Below, one piece after another: positions 22,528 through 35,000 of a stretch of DNA of 60,000 nucleotides; within the stretch, counting starts at the first letter, position 1, and each line of letters opens with the position of its first letter. The notes beneath the pieces were generated by a model. It was not told the DNA's origin. It made no database searches and saw nothing but the letters and a program-made list of their open reading frames with translations. The position numbers and the translations under genes are program-made. The DNA comes from Strigamia acuminata (lineage: Eukaryota > Arthropoda > Chilopoda > Geophilomorpha > Linotaeniidae), in the NCBI GenBank assembly GCA_949358305.1, contig OX442317.1:8996186-9056185 (forward strand), in the 5' to 3' direction.

Positions 22528-24316
22528 AGCGAAAGCAGGAAGGAATAGTGATGCAGGTTGCCACTTCAACTGCTGGCCCACTTTTGAAATATAAACAGGG
22601 GTGTATAAATTAATCTCGAAGCAGGATTATTTTTATAATAAAAAAAAAAGAAAAAAAAAATTATCAAATCAAATCAATTGCCTCAATGAGCCAAAATTAC
22701 AAATTATATAATTCCTGCACCACGTGCAACGTCAATCTCGATCTATTTTCGATTGCACGTTAATCTGCAACAAAATTGATAAATAATGACGTCACAAATC
22801 GCTCTATTGACTTAAAATAATCAAAATAAAGCATGGCATTCGAAAAAATCTGCATAAATATGTATATTTTCTTCTTTTACCTTTACAATGCGTGTAAAAA
22901 TCGAGAATTCTGCATATGATCGTGCGAGTGTAGCGAAAAAGCATTCGCTTGCGAACGCTGAACTTATTTCGATTAAATAAATCCTTCACATAATGTGAGC
23001 AAGGGGGCATCGACTTGTCGGGCAAAGCTGACGTCATATTTTGTGCTCCAATCACTCGTTCCGGCGCCAAAATCGCATCGCGAGCCTTCAAATCTTCGCA
23101 TGCACACACAGCGCACGTGATGCCAAGAATCGATCTATTCGTGGAAGCATACTCGAATTTATTGCTATATTGTCACGTCACGTGTTGAAAATGATTTTTG
23201 GAGGTTTTTAATGGAAAATAAATGTTTTTTTGGGATTATTCTATTTCTGGATTAGAGATATATAGAGCGTGGATTAAATTTAGTATATTTTCATGCTAAG
23301 GTCATGGTTGCCACTGTTTCTGCCAAATCCAAACACCAAAAATAGCATTGGGTGGCAGCCATGTTGATTTCGGACTTTGTTTGTTTTCTTTTTAATTGTT
23401 ATCAGTGAATTGGAAATAAATTTGATATTTTTTTGGGGAAAAAAAATGTTTGTCTCTTTTATTTATGCAGATATACGGTTCAAGTTTGAAACATGTGCAA
23501 AGTACATTCGTAGAAAAACATTGTAATCTCATACGAGTCTTACTTTCATCCATTTACAAATTATTTACTACGAACATACGAGATAAAAATTCTAAATTGA
23601 GTGTTGAAAATCGCAGGAAATTGTCAAATCGTCCATAACCGAGCCAACTTATTACCTAACTTGTTATGCAACTTGGAACTAATTTTGTTTCTGTAATTAT
23701 GTCTCAGCATAACAACCTACAAGTATATTATAATATCTACACACCAAACAATGTAAAGGTTGCTAGGGGATTGTCCTAGCAAGCAACCTCCCCATACACC
23801 CATACTCTAAGATAATAAACAAGAAATAGAGTCAAATAACCGTCCCATGGACTCCTCAATGGCGCTGAGACAGAAACAGAGTCAAACACCAGTTGATAGG
23901 ATAGATACGAACCTTTGTACGAACAAAATCAAAAGATCCTGTTCACGACGCCAGTGTTTTGAGTAGCAATAAAAACTTGACCTGACTGAAAGAATTTCGA
24001 GAGTTAACTGCTTTATTCGATAAAATAATAATAAGAAGTTGCCAAGGATCCGTTTCTTGGCAACCGTACGATAATCAAAAAAGGTCTTAATCGCACGTAT
24101 AAATGTCGTAATGAGAATTCATTACACTTTCTATCTAAAATCTAAACTTAGAACTTGATAAAAATAAAATGGAAATCAATTAAAAAAAAAAAATAAATAA
24201 ATAAATTTAATTGTGTAGTTTTAATTGTAAACGTTTATTTTCTTCTGGTTTTATAAATTCCATCATTTTTTCCACACCAGGTTTTCCAACCCGCCGTCTA
24301 AAACCACGTGACAGGC
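22528..24316. other. Intergenic region between PSPH and COX19
   Basis: PSPH and COX19 are divergent, so both promoters should lie here. A 101-codon minus frame at 22804-23109 shows no motif. A short hairpin TTGCTAGG/CCTAGCAA sits near 23760. A splice-acceptor-like CACACCAG lies about 35 bases before the COX19 ATG. Confidence 0.4.
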
Positions 24317-24631
24317 ATGTCGTCCATGACATTCGGTCAAAAGAATTTCACTCCCCGAGCTCCGGACAAAGGTAGTTTTCCACTCGACCACGCCGGTGAA
24401 TGCAAAGAGTTTATGACAAAATACATGCGCTGTTTGCAAGACAAAGATAACATAAACACCGACTGTCGACACCAAGCTAAAGACTACCTCGAATGCCGAA
24501 TGGAAAAGTAAATATTTCCAAGCGACGAATTTGTGTACCAAAATTAAAAATAAAATTCTCTTTTCAGGCAATTAATGGCCAAAGAAGACTGGAAAAAACT
24601 GGGATTTTCTGACATAAATAACAAGAATTAA
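24317..24631 (+). CDS. COX19: Cytochrome c oxidase assembly factor COX19
   Basis: Small soluble protein of the mitochondrial intermembrane space, needed for copper delivery to cytochrome c oxidase. Exons 24317-24507 and 24568-24631; 84 aa, close to the usual 80-98. The start is the ATG at 24317 ([11 protein letters not shown]); the in-frame GTG at 24308 is not needed. The conserved [10 protein letters not shown] leads into a CHCH fold with twin CX9C motifs: C(KEFMTKYMR)C and C(RHQAKDYLE)C. The tail KKLGF is also typical. The stop lies 30 bases before the next ATG. Confidence 0.95.
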
Positions 24632-24661
24632 ACAAATTAAAAAAAAATTAAATTTAGCAAA
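24632..24661 (+). promoter_or_regulatory. 30-base COX19/SNRNP25 intercistronic gap with acceptor-like site
   Basis: Too short for a conventional poly(A) sign plus promoter. No AATAAA is present. A-rich sequence ends AAATTTAG|CAAAATGG, i.e. an AG acceptor four bases before the downstream ATG. This is the arrangement expected for a dicistronic transcript resolved by spliced-leader trans-splicing, though overlap with an internal promoter is possible. Confidence 0.4.
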
Positions 24662-25196
24662 ATGGAAGAAATTGACAAAACGGAAACAAATGAAACGACG
24701 GCAGCAGTAGAAACCAAACAGTTGTCACACCAGGAAGCAATAGATTTATTTAACAAAACTTTGTCCAGTTTGTTGGCATGTGATCCATTGCTTAGTGATC
24801 TTCCTTCATCCGTGACATTAGATGAAGTAAATTCGCAAATTGCTTTGGAGTATGGACAAGCTATGACGGTGAATGTGGTCAAATCAAATGGACAAGTGTA
24901 TCCCATAGTTGTGGAGCAAAAAGCCACATTGCTGGATTTAAAACACGCAATTAAGAGACATGTTACGCTTAAACAAGTGAGGGATTGAGTGTTTGATGCG
25001 TTTTATTTTTATTTTTATTTATTTTTTGTAGAATCGTGATGGTGACTTGACGCTTGTAAGTTGGAGATACGTGTGGAGGACATTTTGGTTGTATTTTGAT
25101 GGACAGAAATTAGTGGAAGATAAAAAGAAGTTGAAGGATTATGGGATTCATAACAGAGCTGAGGTTTCGTTTATCAAACAGTTGAAAGAAAAGTGA
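24662..25196 (+). CDS. SNRNP25: U11/U12 snRNP 25 kDa protein
   Basis: Component of the U11/U12 di-snRNP that recognises minor (U12-type) introns. Exons 24662-24976 and 25032-25196; 159 aa. Recognised by the block VTLDEVNSQIALEYGQAMTV, followed by a ubiquitin-like fold (ATLLDLKHAIKRHV, YVWRTFWLYFDGQKL) and the ending RAEVSFIKQL, all very close to vertebrate SNRNP25. The N terminus is about 25 residues longer than the human core and Thr/Glu-rich. It implies that this genome retains the minor spliceosome. AATAAA follows at 25216. Confidence 0.95.
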
Positions 25197-25215
25197 TTGT
25201 TTGTCGATTAATTTA

Positions 25216-25221
25216 AATAAA
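25216..25221 (+). terminator. Poly(A) signal of SNRNP25
   Basis: AATAAA 20 bases after the TGA stop, the only such hexamer for the COX19/SNRNP25 pair. Confidence 0.6.
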
Positions 25222-25888
25222 TGCAGCAAATTTTGGATCGTGACTGTTTGTTTTTGGAAATTTTATTAATTTGGTGATATTTGTTTCAGATTTTTAATGG
25301 TATGTTTGATTTGGATTCGTGTCTCAGTGGATATGTCGCTGTATTGAGGCCTGCTGGTGCTGTTTCGTTTATGGTGATGGAACAAATAATTAATGGGCTC
25401 TTTTTAAAATTATTCGAATGGATCAAAATTTAAGAATTTTGTGTTGAATATGTTAAGTGTTTGATTAATTTTGACATAATTTAGGGAATTTTTGATAGAT
25501 TTTGTCAAAATTTACAGAATTTTTGATTGATTTTGTCAAAATTTAAGGTATTTTTTAATATTTTGTCAAAAGTTAAGGTATTTTTTTATATTTTGTCAAA
25601 ATTTAAGGTATTTTTTAATATTTTGTCAAAAGTTAAGGTATTTTTTTATATTTTGTCAAAATTTAAGGTTTTTTTTTACATTTTGTCAAAATTTTACCAA
25701 ATTTTGAAGGTATCTGATTAATAGCGACAAAAGTTGAGTTTTTGCTCTTGTTTAAAGGCTAAGATGGTCCTAATTCCATTCAAAATAATTTCGGATCGGA
25801 TTTTGCAAAATTGAGCGATTTTAACCCATATGCAACCTCTCTGATTTTTTTATATTGGGAGTTTCAGTGGCAGGTTTAGACTCAACGA
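25222..25888. repeat. Minisatellite of ~31-base units
   Basis: From about 25500 to 25700 a unit of about 31 bases (TTTTGTCAAAATTTAAGGTA plus a T-rich run) repeats about six times, alternating AAAATTTAAGG and AAAAGTTAAGG versions, i.e. a higher-order dimer of about 62 bases. The frame read through it is not a gene. The rest of the interval is AT-rich with no gene. Confidence 0.75.
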
Positions 25889-26023
25889 CAGGGCTGAACT
25901 GGGAACAAATTTATTGCCGGGAAATCTGGGTGTCCGGGCCACAATTAATGAAGTCGGGACAGGCCACAGCGGCCACGGGCCACCGGGAAACTCTCGGTAG
26001 CCTGCCGGGCCAGTCCAGCACTG
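25889..26023. mobile_element. hAT-type MITE, GCTGGACTGGCC family, copy 2 (reverse)
   Basis: A 135-bp element with ends CAGGGCTGAACTGGG and GGCCAGTCCAGCACTG. The flanks CTCAACGA and CTCGAAGG only partly match, so the target duplication has decayed. Confidence 0.75.
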
Positions 26024-26560
26024 CTCGAAGGTTGAAATTAAACGGGCGACGATTAATTTGATCAGGTACCCGGATGTAAATTTAATTGGGCAGAAAATTA
26101 AACAAAATTTAATGAAACAACAACAATTCTATTTTATATCAATTTGAGTTTTATTTTCATCTATTTAATACTGGGTCTGGTTAAACGTTTGACCGTTTAA
26201 TTGGCATACGATAATTTTAACACACATTATCACAAAAACTAGCCTCGCGTGTTCTACACTGCAACTGCGAAGCTAATTTTTTTTAAAATGGCGCTGACAT
26301 TGCATTTGTTTAGAGATTTTTGGGTCGTTTTTTTAATGGTTAAATGAAAAATACGGAGTACTTTTTATTTAACAATTTCTGCTTGTGTATGCGTATAAAG
26401 TGGAAAAACAAATAATTCCTAATAATTCTAATTACATTTTATGAAGAATACAAAGTGATGTTTTCAAATGTATTTTTTTAAACATTTTTATTGTGGTTTG
26501 AGGTAAAATTGACCTCAGCATAGCTGTGTGACTGTTAACTGCCAATGCCAATTGGTAATA

Positions 26561-27280
26561 CCGTATTGTATCGATTAAGAGCCGCGGCTCTTATTGAAAA
26601 CTGCCATTTTTGTCAGCAATTACAATTTCGGATTTTCATTTATTACATTTGTTTAATGTAACAAACCAAGTCTGGATGTCGCGAACGAAGCTTACGTTCA
26701 TCGATCGTGAGGTTAAATACGGAAACAATACTGTACTTTTGCAAAAATACGGTATTCTTGCTGTCTCAGCCGCAGCTACTACTCGAGGGCGGCTCTTAAC
26801 CCTTGGAGGTATAAGGCTATACGGATTTATGGACAAGCTCTTTCTTGAATAGGAAAATTTTTTTTTATCCATTTTTTTTGCTGAAAATTTGTGATTTTGT
26901 TTATATCATACTGAACCTTAACTCAGGTGAAATTTTAAGTCATTGGTCATTTATTTAATTAATTATGCTAAATGCAAATTTTCTGCCCCTTAAAACTCCA
27001 GCTAAACTATTATGCTGGCTTTGCTGCCTAAGAAAGAGCGCATCAGTTAACAGCTTTTCGTATTTACTAGTAATGTTTAAACTAACCACTAGTTGGTAAA
27101 AAAAATATTTTTTTTCACTATTCAAAACTAGCACCCTCTATAAAATTAGTTGCGAACTTTCAAAAATCGAAACGGCGCTTTAACTAATTGATCTTAAAAT
27201 TGTCCATAAATCCGTAATGCCTTACACCAGAACGGCACATTTTACCCTTATGCCTCCGAGGGTTAATCGGTAAAATACGG
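26561..27280. mobile_element. CCGTATTTT..GATTAAGAGCCGC MITE, copy 3, split by an insertion
   Basis: TA-flanked. The left body (26561-26799) matches the other copies to GGGCGGCTCTTAA. The right end (TTAATCGGTAAAATACGG, 27263-27280) resumes after a 463-bp insert. Confidence 0.85.
26800..27262. mobile_element. piggyBac-type MITE inserted at TTAA of MITE copy 3
   Basis: Ends CCCTTGGAGGTATAAGG and its inverse (CCTTATGCCTCCGAGGG) enclose 463 bp, flanked by TTAA at 26796-26799 and 27263-27266. A longer inner palindromic match ACGGATTTATGGACAA is seen on both sides. The TTAA was created from the host element itself, which fixes the order of insertion. Confidence 0.88.
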
Positions 27281-27282
27281 TA

Positions 27283-28084
27283 TTTTGAAATCAGCAATTT
27301 TGTTAGCAACAAAAGGCAGCGGTCACCTAGTAACACTTCCGGTCAGTAAAAAATGGCAACAGTAATTTGAAGTTGTTATAATCTGCCAAAAAATTTAAGA
27401 CCCTTAGACGTTGTGTGTGCCCCAAAATGGTGAATTATTGACAAATGACAAGATTGTGGACTGCTCTAATCTGCCAGTGGGGAGATGGCATTCCATTGAA
27501 AACCTGTTCCAAGTGAGCCGTTGGACCACGACCAGTAGAGTGTCTTGAGTGGGTCTAACTCAGTGCATTGGCACAGGTCTGTTTATTTGTTCTTGGTTGT
27601 TGTCCTTAAATCCTGAGTGATAAATCAAACTCGCTCTCTCATCCCCAGGCTCTTTTCTTTGCTCTTTTCATTTTAACTTTTGACCCGGAAATTAAAGTTA
27701 GGTTTTATGTTGTTTTTACCTTTGCCCTTTTCAAGCACACTTGCAGGACCTCGATCGAACCGATTTTCACTTGGAAAAAGAAACTCGCTGCCACGACACG
27801 ATAAATTGCACTTTTTGTGATCCCCGAGACATTTCCCTTTTAGCTGCTGTTTGTTGTGTAAAAAAACACGGAAGCACTCGTGGAATGTAGGTTGTGTACT
27901 TACCATACACAATAATGTCAATTATTTTGTTTAACTTGTAATCCTTTGCCTGTAGTCAAATGCAAATGTAATTTGACTTCCTAGAAGTGCAAAAATGTGG
28001 AAGAATATTTGCTATTTACAATGTAATAACCACGACACTTGGTCATAAATCTGATGGTGGAAATTTTGTTTATTATTTAATATA
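27283..28084. other. Intergenic region, no gene recognised
   Basis: An 82-codon minus frame at 27673-27921 has no motif. No repeat ends identified. Confidence 0.35.
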
Positions 28085-28299
28085 CCGTACTACTTCGTTT
28101 GAGGCCCGGCGTTTATTTTCGCAAAAAATGGTGATTTTTCCCTAAAAATCACCGATTTTTTTGCAAAAAAAATGGTGATTTTTGGGGACCCGGCGCTTAA
28201 TCGGGGCCGGTGCCAATTCCCTAAATCAGCGCTGATCGCCTGGCATTTAAACAGGCTTGGCGCTTTTACGAATCCCGGCTATAATACGAGGCAGTACGG
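28085..28299. mobile_element. CCGTACT..GGCCCGGCG family MITE, copy 1
   Basis: About 215 bp beginning CCGTACTACTTCGTTTGAGG and ending in an inverted CGAGGCAGTACGG. Contains a GGTGATTTTT/AAAAATCACC hairpin and repeated CCCGGCG blocks. Same family as 39024-39315. Confidence 0.65.
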
Positions 28300-28914
28300 T
28301 GTGGATACCAAATATCTGTATATGGCATAAAAATTTACTATTGTCGTGTTATATAGGCCTAGCCGGCTAGCAAACTCCTGCATAAACACGTTGAAAAATA
28401 ATCATCGACAAGAGTAAAAATAAAAGATGTCTGCTTTATTCAAAAGCGAAAGATCAAGCTGCATACAGGTCGACCCTGCTCATTCGCAGACCTGATTTTT
28501 ATGCTTTTGTCTATTATTGGTTTGTAGCACATCTTTTTGTTCAGTGCAGTAGGGCCCTTCAACTTGAATTGGACAGTAGTGTGAAGTGAAGTGTTCAATT
28601 AGTTACAGCTTGGCACACATTTTTATAATTTATACAGTAAAATTTTTTTTCAAATAGATAAATTTACAATCCGGCAGTTCTGTCCGAAACACTCGGCGGT
28701 CCATTCAAAGTGAGCTCTCTCTACACTTTGCGCCTGGTATCTTGACGTGAAATTCGTACTGCGCAAACGATTTTCTAATTCCAGTTGTTATTTAGCAGTA
28801 TTAAGCCTAATATTAGGCCTGATAATGCTAAAATTGAGTAAACAAACTCCAATAAACTCATCATTAAAAGTAATTCATAGCGTAGTACCGAAATCTTGTG
28901 TTTTTTCCTATCTC
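28300..28914. other. Intergenic region with a dispersed repeat
   Basis: 28765-28850 repeats 8695-8790. No gene seen. Confidence 0.35.
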
Positions 28915-29273
28915 ATGCCCTGTTCACACCTAAACCACTTTTGTAGTAAACCTGTGTTCACACTACCACAGGTTTTCCAGAACTCAAAACAAGATGGCGG
29001 ACTTTTTTACAACTCAAGTTGAAGAAAAGTTTTCTTAAACTTGACGTCACAACTGCAAAACACGCCCCATTGTGTCATGTGACTAGTTTTGGGCTGACGT
29101 TCATAAAAATGGCCGCCAACAGCAATCTGAAATCGGAAATCGTAAAACGTCAAACGTCATGACACTTGTACAAAACTATCCGAAAGTGTGAACAACTGAT
29201 TTCAGATTTGTAGAACTTAGACCGTCAGAAAACCATAAGTTCTAGAAAAGTGATTTAAGTGTGAATTTAGCAT
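28915..29273. mobile_element. TTCACACC..CACTTTT TIR element
   Basis: The left end ATGCCCTGTTCACACCTAAA and the inverse of the right end (ATGCTAAATTCACACTTAAA) match, each followed by (C/T)CACTTTT. About 359 bp with no transposase ORF. Related in termini to 14664-15084. Confidence 0.6.
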
Positions 29274-32059
29274 TAAGACATCGGGCGCGAAGTGTAGACC
29301 AGCGGTCCACAAAAAGTGCCTGGTCTAGAGATAGCCGAGCACTAGCGCAAAAACTAATTTTAGCAAGCCTAGCTACGAAAACTAAGCATTGCGTGCTTTC
29401 AAAAAGTCCAGTGTTTGTTTCTCAAAACACAACATAACATGAATAAAACGTGTAACACTGGACTTGCAAAGGGACTCTACTGTTCAGTCCTGACCTAAAA
29501 CGTGTTCCGAGAACTACGGCAATCACGCGAGTCAATCCTAACGTGTAGGATCTTCCTGACTTCGCGTGATGATGCTCCGCGAAAACATCACCCGAGGGCT
29601 ATACTTCTCCCACGCGAGTGCCCGCGTGGCCTAAATTTTGCACACAGAGAAAGGGAAGCTTAAAATATTCGCATCCAACGAGCCCCAGGCTCAACACGGT
29701 CGAGGGAAGAAGAGCACGCCGATCAATACCTGCTGATGCTAAATAATCCAACATGGATCAAAGGTAAGACCGAACCAAAACACTCGCATAAAAATCCCTC
29801 ATCCATCAATTAATCAATACAAAGAATTAATACTCAACATATTTGATATTTCATCAAAATTCATCAAAATTCAGTCAAATTTCCTCGAAAAGCGACGAAA
29901 CAGGTCGCACTGAACACGACTTGCCAACTCTTCCAATCCTTTTATAATTTTTCTTTTCTTGGTGTGCAACTGATAGGGGGAGAAACCATTTGTAGGTGGT
30001 CAGAATTTGTGGTTTGGAGTGTTGGAATAGATCTGTTTCATCATTTCAGGGACATATTGAAGGTGGGGTATGTAGAGGTTAGGTTCGAACGAACCGGCAA
30101 CGTGTTAATTTAATTGCAAAAGGGTTTCGAAGTATATGAGAAGGTGAATGCACATCCAAGGGCAGGTGAAGGGCAATTTGCATTTTTAGATGTGTAGGAG
30201 TGGTTCGTTGACCTTATTGGAAAAAATATATACAAAACTAAGCAGTGGGCAGTTGTTTCATCTTTTAATTTGCGGGATTACGACTCGGTGTCATCATGTT
30301 TGTGCGTGTTGATCCTTGACACACATAGATGGTCTTCCGTGAAGCGGCAGAAATGTTATATAAACATTTGTTTTAAAATTCGTGCTTAATGACACGTCTT
30401 GTGTTGTTTGGAAACCAATTAATTGAAACGTGGTCATTACTGAGAAGTGTATAATACGCAAATTGTAGTGTCTTGTCTTGTTTTGTATTCTTTGGTTTCC
30501 GTTGGGTCCGCCAGACAATGAATTATTGATGCGTATATTTTTGCATGGATTTGGGCCTTTGGATGGGAATGAATATGGGATGGTTGGTATTGAAATTGGC
30601 GCGTTTGTGATTGCATCTTTTGAGGTTTTGTTTGAATGCGGTGGAAAGATTTGATCTGAATTGGGTCAGAAAACAAGTGCAGATGGTTGCGGTGGATGGA
30701 ATTTGTTTTTGGTGATAAAAGTTTGAAATTGGAGTCATGGGGGTAGTGAAAAAGTGTGAAATTGGGAATGAGTTTGGTGGAATAAGAGCAGGTCAGGATC
30801 CGTAACAACTAGGATTAAATTTACATCACTCTTGATCTCGTTTCCTGCTTTCCCACGTCAGAATGAAAATAATAATAACATTCATTTAATTTGAGTTTTA
30901 ATTTGGATTTTCATGTTTTTGGGGGGAAATATGAAAATAATCAAATTTTGAGCTAAATGTAATTAAATTGTTTAAATTGGGAGGAAAATGTGTAGGAGGA
31001 ATTGGGATTGTTCTCATTTCATTTTTCTCATTCATTCTCTTAGGCTGGAATGAGTTAAGTGAGTTTTCTGCTCATTAAAAATGTAACTCAACTGCAACCA
31101 GGACATTCTCTACTATGGTAAAATAAATTTTAAAAAAAAAGAGATTTAATCCTTCTGGAGATTAGTAGGCAGAAAACAAGTTGACACTCTTTCCCAGTTG
31201 ATAAATGTTTTCTTGTCTAATCGAAAAACAAGTTTAACATTCATTTATTGAAATATATCTAGCATATTTAGTCCATGGACAGTAAGATTGTTGTAGCCCG
31301 TTTTAACTCAATTATTCCCAACTAATTAAACTAACCTACAAGCGGTTGTAGAAAATATTAATAAGAGATTAATATATATACCGTACCGTCCCGTTTAATA
31401 GCCCGGGTTCATTAAGGCGCCGGCCCCGTTTTAACGCCTGGCAGTCGAACGTCCAATTTTTTTGCTTGCAGGTGAAGCATGCATCTGTCACTAAAAGTGA
31501 GTAAAAGCAGAATTGGGTTGAGCACAATGGGCCATAATTCATTCATTTGGTGAAAATAGAGGAATTCTTGGGTGTCGATTAAGATTTTTTGGGACATCCG
31601 AGGTGTTGCACCGCAGAGCCTGCAAGCAAAATGTGTCTGTGCTTGTGTAGGATTTTAGGGAACTAGGCTGCCAACACCCTGATCATATTTCAGAGAATCC
31701 CACCAAACTCTAGACTCAATTTTTGTCTCGAAAACTAACGGGATTTTCTTTCTGAAATTTCATGTATTTTCATTAAAAATTCTAACAAAAAAAACTATAT
31801 ATTCACAAAATTTCTTTGCTTTTGAATTCAATCTCAATAATTTTTATTCTACTCTTTTGAAAAATGCCGAATTGCTTAAATTCCTTCATAAACATGAACC
31901 ACGTTAACAGTTTGCGGCTCTGCGCAGCCTGGGATGCGCAGTTTGAATTTAGCACCAAATTACCTGCCGCGAAAACCATTAAAAACAGACACAAAAACAA
32001 AATAATCACACTTAAAAAAAAACATAAACACAGGTGCACGTACTGCACTTTCCCTCACA
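29274..32059. other. Intergenic region, no gene supported
   Basis: A possible + exon with ATG at about 29752 and donor AAAG|GTAAGA exists but has no partner. The 123-codon minus frame at 30437-30808 is low-complexity and has no motif. A fragment at 31378-31440 starting ACCGTACCGTCCCG resembles the CCGTACT MITE family. No promoter for the downstream peroxidase could be fixed. Confidence 0.35.
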
Positions 32060-35000
32060 ATGGCTCGACTGCCTCACACCTTTAACGACCTCGCGTAACC
32101 CGTAATTAAAATCTCCCGTTTACATAACACGTTTATTTCCCATCAATTTATCAATTCTAAAAAACAATTTATTTCCTCCTTATTTATTTCCAGACTCATC
32201 CTAATTTATTTAACGACCCTCTTAATTTATTCGTGCAACTGCTCAATACCAATGCCGCACGTCGACGCCAAGACTCTCGAGGACGCCGTGAGGGACGCCG
32301 AGTCTGCCGTCACTCACCAATTAAACGCCGTCGAAAAAGCACGAAGTCAAGTCCCCGGATCGCCAGCGTGGTTCGCCGCCGCCTCGGGCCGAATCAAAGT
32401 CATTGCCAAAAACATCTCCGTCATGGCCCTCGTTGCCGAAGAGGCCACACTCCAATTAGCGCATCGGTGCGTCACTTCCGGCTCATTAATTAAATTTATT
32501 TTTTAATTTTAATTCTCTTTCACTCCTTTTTGTCCTAAATTGGACAGGAATGAGGTTAGGGAAAGGGTTACATCGTTATTCATTTTTTTTAATACTTAGA
32601 TTTGCTTTTTTGATATCAAATGCTAATTCTTGTAACAATGGTTGTGTAATTGTTTTATATTTGTAGATTTCATCTGAGTAAAGATCAAATTAACTTGGGT
32701 TTGCCTCGGTTGATGGTGAGGCATACAGTGCTGGGCGAGCGCTGCCCCATCGAGGTGGACTTTCCCTGCCAGCCCAGACGTTACCGCGCTTTCAACGGCT
32801 ATTGCAATAATGTGCAAAATCCAAAATGGGGCAATGCGAACACGAGGTTTTTGAGATTTTTGCCCGCTGATTATGCAAATGGTGAGCTGGATTTTTAATT
32901 AAATAAATCACAGGCATAAATTTAAAAAAAAAAAATTCACACGGGATGAAATTGCCAAATTGGTGAAATATTTTCATTTTGATTATGACTTGACCTTCAT
33001 TGTTTGTGGTTGTTTGCAGACCACCTGATGGCTTGTAATTATAGTGCAAGAGAGTTCTTATTATATCTTGACGGGACCCACTTTAATTTTCTCGGTGTTT
33101 TTTTTTCTTTTTCTTTTTCTTCTTTGAATTTATTTGTTATCCTTGGATTTCTTCTGTTTCCACTCGTTTGTTTTTGTAAATTTCACTTGGACCTTGATGC
33201 AAGTGGCCTCAGCTAATCTACACAGTGTACTTTGTTGTATTTATTTTGTCCCTGGATTTCGTTTCGGTCGTCCAAACTAGACATTATCTTGCGACCTTGC
33301 TATGACCTACTCCTATGACCAAAAATGCCAACAAGTTTTATTAACAATAGGTGCACTATGATTAGTTTATACTTTATACCAGCGGTCGGCAATAGGCGGA
33401 CCGCGGTGACGTTTTAGCGAGGTTTTTCCCTCGGTTTCTTTGGTTTTTTGGTGTTTTTTTTATGGTTTTTCATGTTTTTTAGGTTTTATTGGTATTTTTT
33501 GGGTTGTGTGTTTATTGGGGAGTTTATTTGGTTTTTAAGTGTTTTTTCCGTTTTCTTAGGTTTTTAGTAAGGTTTTTAAGTTTTTTTTTTCTGGACCTCG
33601 ATAAAAATTTTCAATAGTATCCGGACCCCACTTAAAATTGCTTGCCGACCCCAGCTTTATACTGTAGTTTTGACTTTTACGAGTGAACGCCAATTAAAAT
33701 TTTTATTTTCACCCAATGAACGAATTATGGCCCAATTTTTTCAACCCATTTCTACTTTTACTCCTTTTTCGCTGTCGGATGCCTGCTGCCCCTGGGATGC
33801 AGTCAACTTGCCCTGCTAGCATTATGACAATTGGAAGTTCGACTCCCACAGGGCTGGACCGGGAACAAATTTAGTATCGGGAAATCTGGATAGGTCGGGT
33901 CACTGGATATAAAAAAAAATTATAACGACACAGGGGAATTTCCAGTATCTCGCCGGGCCAGTCCAGCATTGGACTCCGATCTAACTTCAGTGAAAAACCA
34001 AAAACAAGCACAACATAAACCGCTTTGAAAATGTTTTCCGCTTTTCGGTGTTTTCGATGACCGTTCATGACTGTTTTGAGTGTCCATTTTGTTTCTAGCC
34101 ATAACAGAACGTTTGAACCATTAACGCTTCTAATAAGTACATTTATTCATTTTATTCACGCTTTTTAACTTCAGGTGTGAGTTCTCTTCGTGGCTCTTCT
34201 CCCGACAACCCATTACCAAGTGCGCGTGATGTCAGCGCCAGAGTGCATTTAGACTCCGGCATAACTCACTCGCATGTCACGAGTCTTTTAGCCGTTTGGC
34301 TGCAATTTATCGGTCACGACATTGCTCACATATCTCAGGCAGTCGGCGTTCGAGGCCGTCGACTGAAATGTTGCAACGTTGAACCTGATGAATTGCATCC
34401 GGAATGTGCACCCATCCCCGTCTCGAGCGCCGACCCGTTTTACGGCCCTTTGGGGGTCACTTGTCTCGACTACATCCGATCATGCACGGGACCACGAACC
34501 GGCTGTATGTTGGGTAAGATCAATTTCGAATATGCCTATGAATGTGCTCAGTGGAGGGAGATGAATGCATTGTTTTGTAATAGGGCCGAGAGAACAGGTC
34601 AATCAAGTGACGGCTTTTTTGGACGCTTCTTCTATTTATGGTTCATCCGCGGAAGAAGCCGATGATCTTCGGGCTTTTTATAACGGATTGTTGAAGACGC
34701 AGAACGTGGAGAAAGGACTGCTGCCTGTTGATGAGAATTTGGTGGATTGCAAAATCGGCGGTGCTGGACGCCGCTGTTTCAAATCGGGTATTTATACTCA
34801 TTTTGTTTAGCATTGTATCATTGTAAAGAGGTTTTGCCAGTTCTTGGTGTAAATGCAGGGTTGGGCAATGTCAGATTGCGGCTTGCTTGTCCTGAATCCC
34901 CAGACTAGCACGTCACTTTTGGGGTTATGGCCGTGCCAATACCTTGTTTATTTGTTTACACCAACGGATGTAGTTTGGCTGGATCTGATCAGCCCGACAA

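Noticed and set aside
22804-23109. 101-codon minus frame upstream of PSPH
   Set aside because: No motif and no plausible link to PSPH exons; likely chance.
24308-24316. GTG start for COX19 three codons upstream
   Set aside because: Nuclear gene with a good ATG at 24317; no need for a non-ATG start.
30437-30808. 123-codon minus frame
   Set aside because: His/Thr/Gln-rich low-complexity translation of AT/GT-rich DNA, no domain or splice context.
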